A stretch of DNA of 64,000 nt from UBA7702 sp040776805. GTDB taxonomy: Bacteria > Bacillota > Dehalobacteriia > UBA7702. The DNA lies in assembly GCA_040776805.1 (NCBI GenBank), contig JAXGZS010000003.1, positions 265,547 through 329,546 of the forward strand. Reading direction: 5' to 3'. The notes under the pieces are model-generated. The model ran no database searches and had not been told where the DNA came from. It saw nothing but the letters and a program-made list of their open reading frames with translations. Shown here piece after piece: positions 33,383-41,846 of the stretch (position 1 is the stretch's first letter; each line of letters begins with the position of its first letter). Position numbers and translations under genes: made by a program.

Positions 33383-35916
33383 CCTATCCAAAAGAGCTGA
33401 TGGAACGAAAGCAATGGGTCAACTGGCGGCTCATTCCTGATAAGGACGGCGGTAAGGATAAAAAGATGCCGTACAATCCGATCACGGGTAAAGGCGCGGC
33501 ATCCAATAATCCAGTAACATGGACGGATTACGCTACCGCTGCCGACGCACTGGAGCGATACGGATATACAGGGCTAGGATTCATGTTCTCAAAGGACGAC
33601 AACCTTGTAGGCGTCGATATCGACCATTGCTATGACCCGGCAACAAAATTCTTCAATGATACTGCTAAATCCATCATCGCCAGGCAGCAGACGTACATGG
33701 AGTTTTCGCCCTCCGGCACCGGCATCCATCTTTTCTTCAAAGGCACGATACCTGGCACCGGCAATAAGAATACCAAGACCGGCGTGGAGATGTACGAGCA
33801 TACTCGATACTTCACCATGACCGGCAATAAGCTGGACGGCGCGACCGACACCATCGCCGGGGATGCCGGAACGCTTCAGTGGATTCACGAGACGTATATC
33901 CGTACTACCAAGAAGAAAAAGCGAAAACCAAAAAAGAACATATTGGTACAGCTTTCCGATGACGAACTTCTGGAACTTGCAAAAAACGCTGAAAATGGCG
34001 AGTCTTTCACAAAACTCTGGGATGGTGATTGGCAGGATAATTACGCCAGTCAATCCGAGGCGGATATGGCACTGTGTTGTCAACTGGCTTTCTGGTCAGG
34101 CAAGGACAAGGAGCAGATGGACAGGCTCTTTCGAGAGAGCGGCCTGTTTCGTGAAAAATGGGATACGCGCCATCATGCCAGCGGGGCAACCTACGGCGAA
34201 AAAACTCTGGACAAGGCTTGCGAACTGACTGACGAGACCTACGCACCCGGAGGCAATGCACTGGTCTATGAGTACAAAGGGCAGTACTTCCGCACCAAGG
34301 GCGAAAATACCTATCCCATCACTAACTTTATATTTCAGCCGATTGAAATGATTGTTGCAGACGAAGAAACACAACTCACCGCAGATCTTGTGACGGTGCG
34401 CGGCGAAACCTATCGTCTAACCTTTATAACAACAGACTTTGCCAACCAGCAGAAATTTAAGAATACGCTTAATAAACGCACCATTGCCCTCAGTTATACC
34501 GGCTCGGACGGTGATTTGGAACTACTAAAGGCATATGTTTCTGAGCTCGAGTGGCCAACAAAAACGGGCGTTAAGCCAATGGGAATCTACATGCATGGTG
34601 ATGGTGCGGTTTTTGTAACGACAAACGGTGCGATTGATGCTTCCGGGAAATCGGTTTCTGATATGATACAGCTTGAAAAATACCGCAGCATTGAAAGCCG
34701 TATCCTTGATGCAAAGCCCCTGACAAAAGACCAGCTACAAAAACTCGGCGAGCACATAATGGCCTATAATGAACCGGCTAAAACCGTGCCTATCCTCGCA
34801 TGGATGGCAGGCTGTTTTATTAAAGCGCACCTACAGGGAAAAAACGTCAAATTTCCGCATCTTATGCTGATCGGTGAAGCAGGCAGCGGCAAGAGCAATA
34901 CGCTGGAGAGGGTCATTATGCCGGTATTTTCAAGGGCAAAAATCATCGCAGCCGGTCAGACAACAGCATTCACTCTGATGAAAGACGCGGCATCCTCCAA
35001 TGTCATTCCAATGGCACTGGATGAATTCAAGCCGTCAAAGATTGATAAATATCGACTTGATGCACTACTGAACCATTTTCGTAACAGCTACGACGGGCAG
35101 GAAGGGATCCGTGGCCGTGCCGATCAGAGTATTGTAAGTTATGAGCTTCTCGCCCCGCTTGTCGTTGCCGGAGAGGAAGCAGCGGACGAAGCGGCGATCA
35201 GGGAGCGCAGCATAGAGCTTCTGTTTTCCAAAAAAGATTTGAAACATGTGGAATACCGCTTTGCATTCGGGTGGCTCTGCGCCAACACTGATATGCTCAA
35301 TAGTCTTGGGCATATTTTATTGAATATAGCCTTGGGGACAAAACCTGTCGATGTTTATAGCTGGTACGAAGAGAGCCTCGCTTTGTTTGCAAAGGAGCTG
35401 CCGTCAAGAGTCGTCAATAACCTTGGGTGTATGGTGGCTGGTCTGCGGCTGCTTGTAAAACTTTGCATAGAGCTTGGGCTCACTTGGCACGATGTTTTTC
35501 CTTTCAGTATGGACGTCTGCAGCAAGTATATCGAATACGCAGCAAAAGAGTATCTATTGGACGGTGGCACCAGTAACAAAAGTGTCGTGGAGCAGACACT
35601 GGAGATTATGTCGCGCATGGGTCTGGATCCCAAGAGCGAATACGCCATCATCGATAACGGCAAGGTTCTGGCACTATGGCTCAATCACATCTACGACCGC
35701 TATACCAAGTATAGAAAGGATTACGCTATAGTCGGCGAAACACTAACCTACGCACAGTTTAAAAAACAGCTTCAGCACTCGGACTATTACCTGGAAAGCA
35801 ACGTACTTAAACGAATGGGCTCGGATGTAAGAAAGGTCTGGACGCTGAATTATGAGCTGTTGTCGACGCGCTGCGATGTTTCAGGATTCGAGATCACGGA
35901 GGTAAAACCATTATGA
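33379..35916 (+). CDS. Phage primase-polymerase/helicase fusion
   Basis: The 845-residue protein has a primase-polymerase N-terminal domain: GVDIDHC (D80 and D82), FSPSGTGIHLFFKG with the His of the nucleotide site, and basic KKKKRKPKK near residue 175. A helicase-type ATPase follows, with Walker A GEAGSGKSN at 499-507 and Walker B-like MALDEFKPSK. It would prime and unwind phage DNA. The overlap of 4 bases with the upstream gene couples it. It ends ATTATGA, where a 41-codon mini-frame begins. The iteron cluster starts immediately after, which fits an origin recognised by this or a partner protein. Confidence 0.82.
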   Translation: MTYPKELMERKQWVNWRLIPDKDGGKDKKMPYNPITGKGAASNNPVTWTDYATAADALERYGYTGLGFMFSKDDNLVGVDIDHCYDPATKFFNDTAKSIIARQQTYMEFSPSGTGIHLFFKGTIPGTGNKNTKTGVEMYEHTRYFTMTGNKLDGATDTIAGDAGTLQWIHETYIRTTKKKKRKPKKNILVQLSDDELLELAKNAENGESFTKLWDGDWQDNYASQSEADMALCCQLAFWSGKDKEQMDRLFRESGLFREKWDTRHHASGATYGEKTLDKACELTDETYAPGGNALVYEYKGQYFRTKGENTYPITNFIFQPIEMIVADEETQLTADLVTVRGETYRLTFITTDFANQQKFKNTLNKRTIALSYTGSDGDLELLKAYVSELEWPTKTGVKPMGIYMHGDGAVFVTTNGAIDASGKSVSDMIQLEKYRSIESRILDAKPLTKDQLQKLGEHIMAYNEPAKTVPILAWMAGCFIKAHLQGKNVKFPHLMLIGEAGSGKSNTLERVIMPVFSRAKIIAAGQTTAFTLMKDAASSNVIPMALDEFKPSKIDKYRLDALLNHFRNSYDGQEGIRGRADQSIVSYELLAPLVVAGEEAADEAAIRERSIELLFSKKDLKHVEYRFAFGWLCANTDMLNSLGHILLNIALGTKPVDVYSWYEESLALFAKELPSRVVNNLGCMVAGLRLLVKLCIELGLTWHDVFPFSMDVCSKYIEYAAKEYLLDGGTSNKSVVEQTLEIMSRMGLDPKSEYAIIDNGKVLALWLNHIYDRYTKYRKDYAIVGETLTYAQFKKQLQHSDYYLESNVLKRMGSDVRKVWTLNYELLSTRCDVSGFEITEVKPL

Positions 35917-36038
35917 AGACCGCAATTTGTAACCTTACTATGCAAAATGTAACCTCACCACAGGTAAAGGTTACACGAAAGGTTACGCCCAAAACCGCTC
36001 TATATGGGCACAATTTAGTTTTTTCTAATGAAATGTAA
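35913..36038 (+). CDS. Possible 41-aa mini-gene over the iteron region
   Basis: An ATG overlaps the primase stop (ATGA) behind GGAGG, opening 41 codons (MKTAICNLTMQNVTSPQVKV and on) to TAA at 36036. The peptide is dominated by codons within the GTAACC repeats, so its sequence may merely reflect the DNA signal. Neither family nor conservation could be judged. Translation coupling makes expression plausible, but a role as peptide is unproven. Confidence 0.3.
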   Translation: MKTAICNLTMQNVTSPQVKVTRKVTPKTALYGHNLVFSNEM

Positions 36039-36171
36039 CTTTGTAACCTTAAAAATTAGGGGTATTCGCGCGAGGGCTACCATCGTATGTGTGCGCGCGT
36101 GCGTGTGTGCGCGAATACATGCGAACCTATATATTTCAAGGTTACAAGGTTACAAAGTTCAAAAAGGTTAC
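35929..36171. promoter_or_regulatory. Iteron-type repeat cluster, candidate phage replication origin
   Basis: AAGGTTAC occurs on the plus strand at 35967, 35979, 36138, 36146 and 36164 and inverted (GTAACCTT) at 35929 and 36043, with near matches at 35949 and 36035. The copies flank a middle segment with arms GTATTCGCGC (36062-36071) and GCGCGAATAC (36109-36118), and a 30-base perfectly alternating pyrimidine/purine tract (36084-36113). It lies between the primase and VRR-NUC genes. Multiple short repeats beside a replication gene is the usual form of an iteron origin, though an operator for a regulator is equally possible. Confidence 0.55.
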
Positions 36172-36183
36172 AAGGAGGATACT

Positions 36184-36468
36184 GTGGCTGAAAAAGAAAT
36201 TGTGACAAAGATCCTGCGCTATCTCAGGACCATGCCAAGGTGTTTTGCGTGGAAAGAGCACGGCGGGATGTATGGCACAGCAGGCATTCCCGACATAATC
36301 GCCTGCATCGACGGCAGGTTTTATGCCTTTGAGGTAAAAACACCAAATGTCAAGGCAACAAAACTACAAGATGCAACCATCCGTAAAATCCTCGCCTGCG
36401 GCGGTACCGCTTCGGTTGTCCGCTCGGTTGACGAGGTGCGAGCTGTGATAAACGGCTCTCTGCATTGA
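36184..36468 (+). CDS. VRR-NUC domain nuclease
   Basis: The 94-residue protein is a stand-alone VRR-NUC (PD-(D/E)XK) nuclease: GIPDIIA gives D37, and FEVKTP gives E50 and K52. The family cuts branched or damaged DNA, and in phages may trim replication intermediates. The start is GTG at 36184, with AAGGAGG seven bases upstream; the frame opens earlier, but that part overlaps the iteron DNA. It is placed directly after the candidate origin, as in many Clostridia prophages. Confidence 0.85.
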   Translation: MAEKEIVTKILRYLRTMPRCFAWKEHGGMYGTAGIPDIIACIDGRFYAFEVKTPNVKATKLQDATIRKILACGGTASVVRSVDEVRAVINGSLH

Positions 36469-36567
36469 ACACTGACATAAAAAACAACGCATCCGTGCTT
36501 TACATATACAACGCTAACAATGCGGCACTGCTTCTTTAAAAATATTAAATTAAGGAGCGTGTCCCAA

Positions 36568-36789
36568 ATGATCGACAATTATGATAACCTGGCGAACGCC
36601 ATAATTCTTCAGGCGGTCAAGGATTATTGCAAATCGCTGCGTACCCTCTCCCGCCGCCCCAATAATCGCTCGGCACAGTGTGAGCGCAGGCGTCTTGAGA
36701 AATTCTTCCGTTCCGACTGGTTTGGCGTTCTGACGAGCATTGATCCGGAATTGCTTATCACCAAGCTAAAAGCAAAGGTGGGAGCATGA
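36568..36789 (+). CDS. Small conserved phage protein
   Basis: The 73-residue basic helical protein (NLANAIILQAVKDYCKSLRTL, then LEKFFRSDWFGVLTSIDPE) recurs just before the DUF1492 regulator in Firmicutes prophages. No catalytic motif is visible. The frame begins earlier, but AAGGAG lies about ten bases before the ATG at 36568. Its end overlaps the next start by four bases. A role in DNA binding or regulator control is possible but not shown. Confidence 0.6.
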   Translation: MIDNYDNLANAIILQAVKDYCKSLRTLSRRPNNRSAQCERRRLEKFFRSDWFGVLTSIDPELLITKLKAKVGA

Positions 36790-37202
36790 ATACGAAAGAG
36801 TATCTTGGACAAGCGTACCGCCTCGATCAGCGCATCAATTCAAAACTTGAGCAAGTCGCTTCACTCAATGCATTGGCGATGAAATGTACCCACACCCTCA
36901 CGGGTATGCCGCGCAATCCTAATCGCGGTACCTCCACGATGGCAGAAGCTGTGACGAAAATCGTTGACCTGCAAGCAGAAATATACCGCGACATCGACCG
37001 CCTCATTGATCTGAAGCGAGAGATGGTTAAACTCATTAAATCTGTGGATAACACAGAATGTCAGACGCTTCTAGAGTTACGATACCTCTGCTTCAAGACC
37101 TGGGAGCAGATAGCTGTTGAGATGGGATATAATGTGCGCCACGTATACCGACTTCACGATGAAGCAATAGAAAACATTACTGTCCCGAAAACTCAGCAGT
37201 AA
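36786..37202 (+). CDS. DUF1492 / ArpU-like phage late transcription regulator
   Basis: The 138-residue protein has a helical N-terminus and a C-terminal HTH: VDNTECQTLLELRYLCF, then TWEQIAVEMGYNVRHVYRLH, typical of DUF1492 and related ArpU/RinA-like late activators with a sigma region 4 fold. Such proteins switch on the packaging and structural genes. It is the last early gene, and a promoter plus hairpin follow directly before the HNH gene, the first late gene. Overlap with the preceding gene couples the two. Confidence 0.8.
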   Translation: MNTKEYLGQAYRLDQRINSKLEQVASLNALAMKCTHTLTGMPRNPNRGTSTMAEAVTKIVDLQAEIYRDIDRLIDLKREMVKLIKSVDNTECQTLLELRYLCFKTWEQIAVEMGYNVRHVYRLHDEAIENITVPKTQQ

Positions 37203-37212
37203 ATGTCACTGT

Positions 37213-37242
37213 TTGTCAGGTAGTGTTTTGTGATAGTATACA
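37213..37242 (+). promoter_or_regulatory. Candidate late promoter
   Basis: TTGTCA (37213-37218) and TATACA (37237-37242) are spaced by 18 bases, just after the stop of the DUF1492 gene. It would drive the packaging operon, presumably under control of the DUF1492 protein. The leader includes a terminator-like hairpin 25 bases downstream. Confidence 0.6.
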
Positions 37243-37264
37243 CTTAGGAAACAGAATCCAACAA

Positions 37265-37297
37265 AGCCTTGTGGGAGCAATCCCGCAGGGCTTTTCT
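37265..37297 (+). terminator. Terminator-like hairpin in the late leader
   Basis: A ten-pair stem (37266-37275 with 37282-37291; GCCTTGTGGG against CCCGCAGGGC) is followed by TTTTCTTG. It is either the end of the early operon or an attenuator, because the promoter lies upstream of it and the HNH gene downstream. Confidence 0.7.
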
Positions 37298-37320
37298 TGT
37301 GCCCGCAAGGAGGTAAAACA

Positions 37321-37683
37321 ATGCCTTACAAACCGAAACGTCCCTGTGCCTACCCCGGCTGCGGTCGGCTCGCTGTGCGTGAGCTATACTGCGCCGAGCA
37401 CCAGAAAGTCGTGGACAAACAGTACAACCACTACCAACGCGACCCTGCGTCCAACAAACGCTACGGCAGAAGCTGGAAGCGCATCCGTGACCGTTACATC
37501 AAGGCACACCCGCTTTGTGAAGAGTGTGAGAAACATGGCAAGCTGACACCCGCCGAGGAGGTACACCACATTCTCCCGCTCTCCAAAGGCGGCAACAGCA
37601 ATGCCGAGAATCTCATGGCTCTTTGTAAGCCTTGTCACTCCCGCATCACTGTGGAGATGGGTGACCGGTGGGGCAAAGAATAA
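37321..37683 (+). CDS. HNH endonuclease (packaging-associated)
   Basis: The 120-residue protein has two zinc knuckles (CAYPGCGRLA and YCAEH near the N-terminus, then C-EEC and C-PCH around the HNH core) and the HNH motif VHHILPLSKGGNSNAENLMALC. HNH proteins beside terminase genes nick or cut phage DNA to assist packaging in HK97-like phages. AAGGAGG lies seven bases before the ATG. It starts the late operon; terminase small subunit follows after a reversed cargo gene. Confidence 0.88.
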   Translation: MPYKPKRPCAYPGCGRLAVRELYCAEHQKVVDKQYNHYQRDPASNKRYGRSWKRIRDRYIKAHPLCEECEKHGKLTPAEEVHHILPLSKGGNSNAENLMALCKPCHSRITVEMGDRWGKE

Positions 37684-37725
37684 AAAACACTTTTTTAGTC
37701 TAAACTAATCCTTGAGGTGATGAAG

Positions 37726-37884
37726 ATGGCAAAAGCAGGTATGCGTAGACCTGATCCCAAGGAGCCGCATGGAACAGAAAGCAATCACAAGTTGCACCTT
37801 CCCAAAAATGATATGCCGCCTGTGCCGGAGATACAAGGCAAAGCAAAAAGCGGCAAAGAAAAAGCAAAACCAATTAATAAGTAA
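37726..37884 (+). CDS. Small basic phage protein
   Basis: Fifty-two residues, rich in Lys and Pro (MRRPDPKEPHGTESNHKLHL, then GKAKSGKEKAKPINK), start at the ATG at 37726 with GAGGTG upstream. The sequence is low complexity and probably unstructured. No family recognised; it lies between HNH and the terminator-like hairpin, on the late strand. It could be a DNA-condensing or packaging accessory, but that is a guess. Confidence 0.5.
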   Translation: MAKAGMRRPDPKEPHGTESNHKLHLPKNDMPPVPEIQGKAKSGKEKAKPINK

Positions 37885-37887
37885 GTT

Positions 37888-37924
37888 AAAGGCATCTGCT
37901 TAATTAAAGCAGGTGCCTTATTCA
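37888..37924 (+). terminator. Intrinsic terminator between HNH block and the reversed cargo gene
   Basis: Arms AAGGCATCTGCTT and AAGCAGGTGCCTT pair around a short AATTA loop, followed by ATTC. The stem is flanked by A and T runs on both sides, so it may stop transcripts from both directions: the HNH gene from the left and the amidohydrolase from the right. Confidence 0.65.
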
Positions 37925-38000
37925 TGCCCGGGGGTAATCAAATCTCTACAATCTTTTCATGCGGACAGCGGCGTGGGGCTTCGTGTTGAAAAACGCGGTT

Positions 38001-38792
38001 TCAAACAAGGGAATAGGGTATAGTATTTTGCTCTTTTGAAATCCAACCGGCTATTACATCTAAAATATTTAAAACTGTTTTCTTAGTTTCATCAAATTGT
38101 GGTGAGAGGCTTTGTTTGGACTCATCCATATAGAGTCTCCTGTTAATCTCAATCATGACAGATATTACAGATGCTCCTGAACCATATAACGGCAACGGAA
38201 CAATTGTCCCGCCATAAGGCTTGTTGAGCTCAAATGTGTATCCCATCTCTGGGATACAGTTGCAGATTTCTTTTGACAGAGATGCCGGTGTGTGAATCTT
38301 ATCAGTTCCAATACAAAAGTCTGCTCTGTATGGGCTTTGATTCAGCTCATAAGGCAGAGGCTTTGATGGGAAGGAATGTGCATCAACTATGATACAATAC
38401 CCAAATTCATCAATTGCAGCTGTGACTCTTTGTAAAAGTGCTTCATGGTGCGGATCATAATATCGTCTCAAAATCTCTGCCCGCAGGGTCTCGTTATATG
38501 AACGGAGAGGCTCGCAGTACGCACCATGTGTATAAACAACACCCATGCCCTGTTTTGACATGATCTCATCATTGTCACTTCGATATCTTTCAACGTCACA
38601 AAGCAATCGGCTAATCGGAAAAACAAGCCTGTTTTGATATCGCGGGTGACAGAAAAGATTATCGGTTGCATAATCAGATAGAGCGATAAGATTCCGCAAA
38701 ATTGTTTCAGAATCGGCGCAAAAATACTCAACGTATTCATCTGGAATATACATTGAGCTGTGAGGTATATGGATGAGCATTTTGTTATTCAC
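38001..38792 (-). CDS. N-formylglutamate amidohydrolase-family protein (cargo gene)
   Basis: The 263-residue protein starts with MLIHIPHSS (the zinc ligand His of the family), has LCDVERYRSD, CIIVDAHSFPS with Asp and His of the metal site, and KPYGGTIVP. This is the FGase family, which cuts N-formylglutamate or related amides. A GTG at 38792 has TTGGAGG seven bases upstream and is preferred over upstream in-frame codons. It is transcribed against the late phage operon, between HNH and the small terminase, so it is a cargo gene (moron) that can be expressed from the integrated state. A benefit to the host is inferred, not shown. Confidence 0.78.
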   Translation of the reverse strand: MNNKMLIHIPHSSMYIPDEYVEYFCADSETILRNLIALSDYATDNLFCHPRYQNRLVFPISRLLCDVERYRSDNDEIMSKQGMGVVYTHGAYCEPLRSYNETLRAEILRRYYDPHHEALLQRVTAAIDEFGYCIIVDAHSFPSKPLPYELNQSPYRADFCIGTDKIHTPASLSKEICNCIPEMGYTFELNKPYGGTIVPLPLYGSGASVISVMIEINRRLYMDESKQSLSPQFDETKKTVLNILDVIAGWISKEQNTIPYSLV

Positions 38793-39036
38793 TTCATTTC
38801 CTCCAATCAAATAAAAAAAACATTCCAAAGGAGTTACCGCAATAAATCTTTTCAATTTATCGGCCTCCATATCAATGTTAGAAGTACCACATTACGTTGC
38901 GTAGGTTGGCGTGAGGTCATAGAGCCAATTCTGCATTTTAACACTTAATAAACGGCTATTTATGCACTTAATACCTCAACCTACTTATTTTATTTCCATT
39001 GCAGAAAGCAATTAAATCTATTTGGATGGTGAATCT

Positions 39037-39603
39037 ATGGCAAAAGACGGCACAAACCGTGGTGGCGCTCGTATCGGCGCGGGTGCAAAAAAGAAACCGT
39101 TGAATGAAAAAATAGCCGAAGGCAATCCCGGCAAAAGGAAGATGACTGTAATGGAGTTTTCTGATACAGCCAATTTGAAAGGTCAGTCAATGCCGGAACC
39201 AAACAAAAGGCTCGAAGCCGTACAAAAGGACGGCAAAGCACTGGTTGCAGGAGAAATCTACAGAAATACATGGCAATGGCTGAATGAGCGCGGCTGTGCT
39301 GCTCTCGTTTCTCCGCAGTTGCTGGAACGCTATGCCATGAGCGTGGCTCGGTGGATTCAATGTGAGGAAGCGGTTACCGAATACGGGTTCCTCGCCAAAC
39401 ATCCTACCACTGGCAACGCCATTCAAAGCCCTTATGTGGCCATTGGCCAGAACTATATGAACCAAACAAACCGTCTGTGGATGGAGATTTTCCAGATCGT
39501 CAAGGAAAACTGCACCGGAGAATACAGCGGCGCAAACCCACAAGATGATGTGATGGAGAGGCTGCTGACCGCCAGGAAGGGTGGGAATTCAATATGCAAA
39601 TAG
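39037..39603 (+). CDS. Terminase small subunit, P27 family
   Basis: The 188-residue protein starts with the basic MAKDGTNRGGARIGAGAKKK region, followed by NPGKRKM and an HTH-like segment (EIYRNTWQWLNERG, then LLERYAMSVARW). P27-type small subunits bind phage DNA and hand it to the large terminase. The frame extends five codons upstream, but the ATG at 39037 has GGATGGTGA before it. It overlaps the methyltransferase gene by ten bases. The large subunit is encoded 2.5 kb further on, beyond four intervening frames. Confidence 0.85.
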   Translation: MAKDGTNRGGARIGAGAKKKPLNEKIAEGNPGKRKMTVMEFSDTANLKGQSMPEPNKRLEAVQKDGKALVAGEIYRNTWQWLNERGCAALVSPQLLERYAMSVARWIQCEEAVTEYGFLAKHPTTGNAIQSPYVAIGQNYMNQTNRLWMEIFQIVKENCTGEYSGANPQDDVMERLLTARKGGNSICK

Positions 39604-40826
39604 AAAAGATACAAACTGCGCGGCTCATCCCCGCCGACTACAATCCTCGCAAAGGCCTCAAACCGGGCGACCCGGAATACGAAAAGCTGAAACGCTCGCT
39701 TGAGGAGTTCGGCTATGTTGAACCCGTTATATGGAATAAAGCCACCTCCCATGTAGTTGGCGGTCATCAGAGATTAAAGGTGCTGATTGATATGGGTGTA
39801 ACCGAGGTCGATTGCGTAGTTATTGAGATGGACGCTGAAAAGGAAAAGGCGCTCAATGTTGCGCTGAATAAAATCAGCGGTGACTGGGACAAAGACAAGC
39901 TGGCTCTGCTCATCGCGGATTTGCAGGGTGCGGACTTTGATGTGTCGCTCACGGGCTTCGACCCCGGCGAAATTGATGATCTTTTCAAGGATTCGCTCAA
40001 GGACGGTATTAAAGACGATGATTTCGATGTGGATGCTGAACTACAAAAGCCTTCTGTTGCGAAGCTCGGTGATATCTGGACGCTTGGCCGCCATCGGCTG
40101 GTCTGCGGCGATTCCACCAAAGCCGACACCTTCACCGCTCTGATGGACGGGAAGCTCGCAAATCTTGTGGTGACCGATCCGCCGTACAACGTCAACTACG
40201 AAGGTACGGCTGGCAAAATCAAAAACGACAATATGGGTAACAAAGCGTTCTATGACTTTCTGCTTGCGGCATTTACGAACACCGAGGCGGCAATGGCACA
40301 GGACGCGTCTATTTATGTATTTCATGCCGACACTGAAGGATTAAACTTCCGCAAAGCATTCTCTGATGCTGGCTTTCAGCTTTCCGGATGCTGCATCTGG
40401 AAAAAGCCGTCACTGGTGCTGGGACGCTCGCCCTATCAGTGGCAGCACGAACCGGTGCTGTTCGGATGGAAGAATAAGGGCAAGCACAACTGGTATACAG
40501 ACCGCAAGCAGACCACCATCTGGGAGTTTGAAAAGCCGAAGAAAAACGCCGATCACCCCACTATGAAACCTGTTGCACTTGTGGCTTATCCCATTATGAA
40601 CAGCAGTCTCACAAACTGCATCGTGCTCGACCCCTTCGGTGGCAGTGGATCCACCCTCATCGCCTGTGAACAGTCTGGCAGAATTTGTTTCACCATAGAG
40701 CTTGATGAAAAATACTGCGACGTGATTGTAAAGAGGTATATCGAGCAGGTCGGCAGTGCTACCGGTGTTTCTGTTATCCGCGACAGTGTCACAATGAAGT
40801 ATGCGGAGGTGGCTATCAATGAGTAA
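39594..40826 (+). CDS. ParB-like nuclease plus DNA methyltransferase fusion
   Basis: Residues 1-90 form a ParB/Sulfiredoxin-type domain (LIPADYNPRKGLKPGD, then VVGGHQRLKVLIDMG). Residues 160-410 are an adenine-N6 or cytosine-N4 methyltransferase: DPPYNV at 195-200 and the SAM-binding LDPFGGSGST at 345-354, an order typical of class beta enzymes. It probably methylates phage DNA to resist restriction. ParB-MTase fusions next to terminase genes are common in Clostridia prophages. It uses S-adenosylmethionine, which makes the SAM-clan-like leader at 44179 notable. GTGGGAATTC precedes a start overlapping terS. Confidence 0.88.
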   Translation: MQIEKIQTARLIPADYNPRKGLKPGDPEYEKLKRSLEEFGYVEPVIWNKATSHVVGGHQRLKVLIDMGVTEVDCVVIEMDAEKEKALNVALNKISGDWDKDKLALLIADLQGADFDVSLTGFDPGEIDDLFKDSLKDGIKDDDFDVDAELQKPSVAKLGDIWTLGRHRLVCGDSTKADTFTALMDGKLANLVVTDPPYNVNYEGTAGKIKNDNMGNKAFYDFLLAAFTNTEAAMAQDASIYVFHADTEGLNFRKAFSDAGFQLSGCCIWKKPSLVLGRSPYQWQHEPVLFGWKNKGKHNWYTDRKQTTIWEFEKPKKNADHPTMKPVALVAYPIMNSSLTNCIVLDPFGGSGSTLIACEQSGRICFTIELDEKYCDVIVKRYIEQVGSATGVSVIRDSVTMKYAEVAINE

Positions 40827-40914
40827 AATCACGCTCTCCCCTCTTCCCGATGAAAACTAAGATTTTGCCATGCGTCGATTCTTTCCTGTCCGGCTTGTGT
40901 CATATACACAAGAT
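40819..40914 (+). pseudogene. Tiny degenerate frame after the methyltransferase
   Basis: An ATG inside the 3' end of the methyltransferase opens MSKITLSPLPDEN, then TAA, then DFAMRRFFPVRLVSY to TGA in the same frame. One codon change (TAA from TAT or TAC) would fuse them into a 31-residue peptide. It may be a degraded small gene; its original identity is unknown. A short inverted repeat CTTGTGT/ACACAAG (40893-40911) lies within it. Confidence 0.35.
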
Positions 40915-41024
40915 TCAACCAATGAATGACTGCTTTTTTTTCTACAGAAAACGCTTGAAATGACTTGCTATATAGGTGCTTTAGAGCGAATATGTAACTA
41001 CCAAAATGAAAGGCGGTTTAAAAA

Positions 41025-41846
41025 ATGAAACTCAAATACAATGTTACAGGCAGCGAACGCAAGTCAATGGTCGGCGCAATCAGTACCACGCTGAACTCCC
41101 CAACCAAATACCTCGGCGCCCCAACCTTCGCCTACGAGGTCGGAGAATACCGCATCGACAAAGCCGGAACGCTTACGGGACCCGACAACCTCGACTTAGA
41201 GGACGCCCTCCACCAACAGGGCTTTGACGCGGACGGTGAAAGCCGTCACTACGACGAACCCGACACCTACGAAAGCGGACTTGGCGGCATGGGCGCGATT
41301 CCCACCTTCGAGGATTTGCGGATGGTCGGACGTGAGGAACTAGGTCTTGGGCATACCCGTCGCGAGGACTTTCAAGGCGAAAACAGGATGCAGGCAAGCG
41401 ATGTACCGGAACCTGATAAGGATATCGGATTGGTGATTGAAATGCCGCGCTCATCTTTCCCCGACACGGCACTTGAGAACCTCAAGCGACTAGTCGAAAG
41501 CAAAGGCAGCCTCATCAAAAAAGCCCTCGGCACAGAAACACTCGAACTTGAAATAACCGATGACAAGGTGGGGTTCCCGTGGTTTGAAGACGGCACCGTC
41601 CCCGATGCAGCCAAGGCATACACACATTTCGTCACTGCCCTTTGCGAAATGGCGCGGGTACAGAAGCGCGTCACAGCCGAGAAAAAAGAAACGGACAACG
41701 ATAAATACGCTTTCCGCTGCTTTCTCCTGCGGCTCGGCTTCATCGGCGCGGCATACAAGGAGGAGCGTAAAATCCTGTTGAAAAACCTCTCAGGGTCTTC
41801 AGCGTTCAAAACTCCGAAAAACGAGGTAACCGGCGATGAGCAATAA
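41025..41846 (+). CDS. Phage 'virulence-related protein' (SF0329-like)
   Basis: The 273-residue protein begins MKLKYNVTGSERKSMVGAIS and continues with TKYLGAPTFAYEVGEYRIDK, then a central low-similarity part (residues 80-140) and a conserved C-terminus with KYAFRCFLLRLGFIGAAYKEERKILLKNLSG. This matches a family labelled 'virulence-related protein' in mobile elements of Firmicutes. Function is unknown. GGCGG upstream is a weak ribosome binding site. A DUF4314 gene overlaps its end by eleven bases. The preceding 160 bases contain promoter-like TTGAAA and TATATA elements at unsuited spacing. Confidence 0.7.
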   Translation: MKLKYNVTGSERKSMVGAISTTLNSPTKYLGAPTFAYEVGEYRIDKAGTLTGPDNLDLEDALHQQGFDADGESRHYDEPDTYESGLGGMGAIPTFEDLRMVGREELGLGHTRREDFQGENRMQASDVPEPDKDIGLVIEMPRSSFPDTALENLKRLVESKGSLIKKALGTETLELEITDDKVGFPWFEDGTVPDAAKAYTHFVTALCEMARVQKRVTAEKKETDNDKYAFRCFLLRLGFIGAAYKEERKILLKNLSGSSAFKTPKNEVTGDEQ

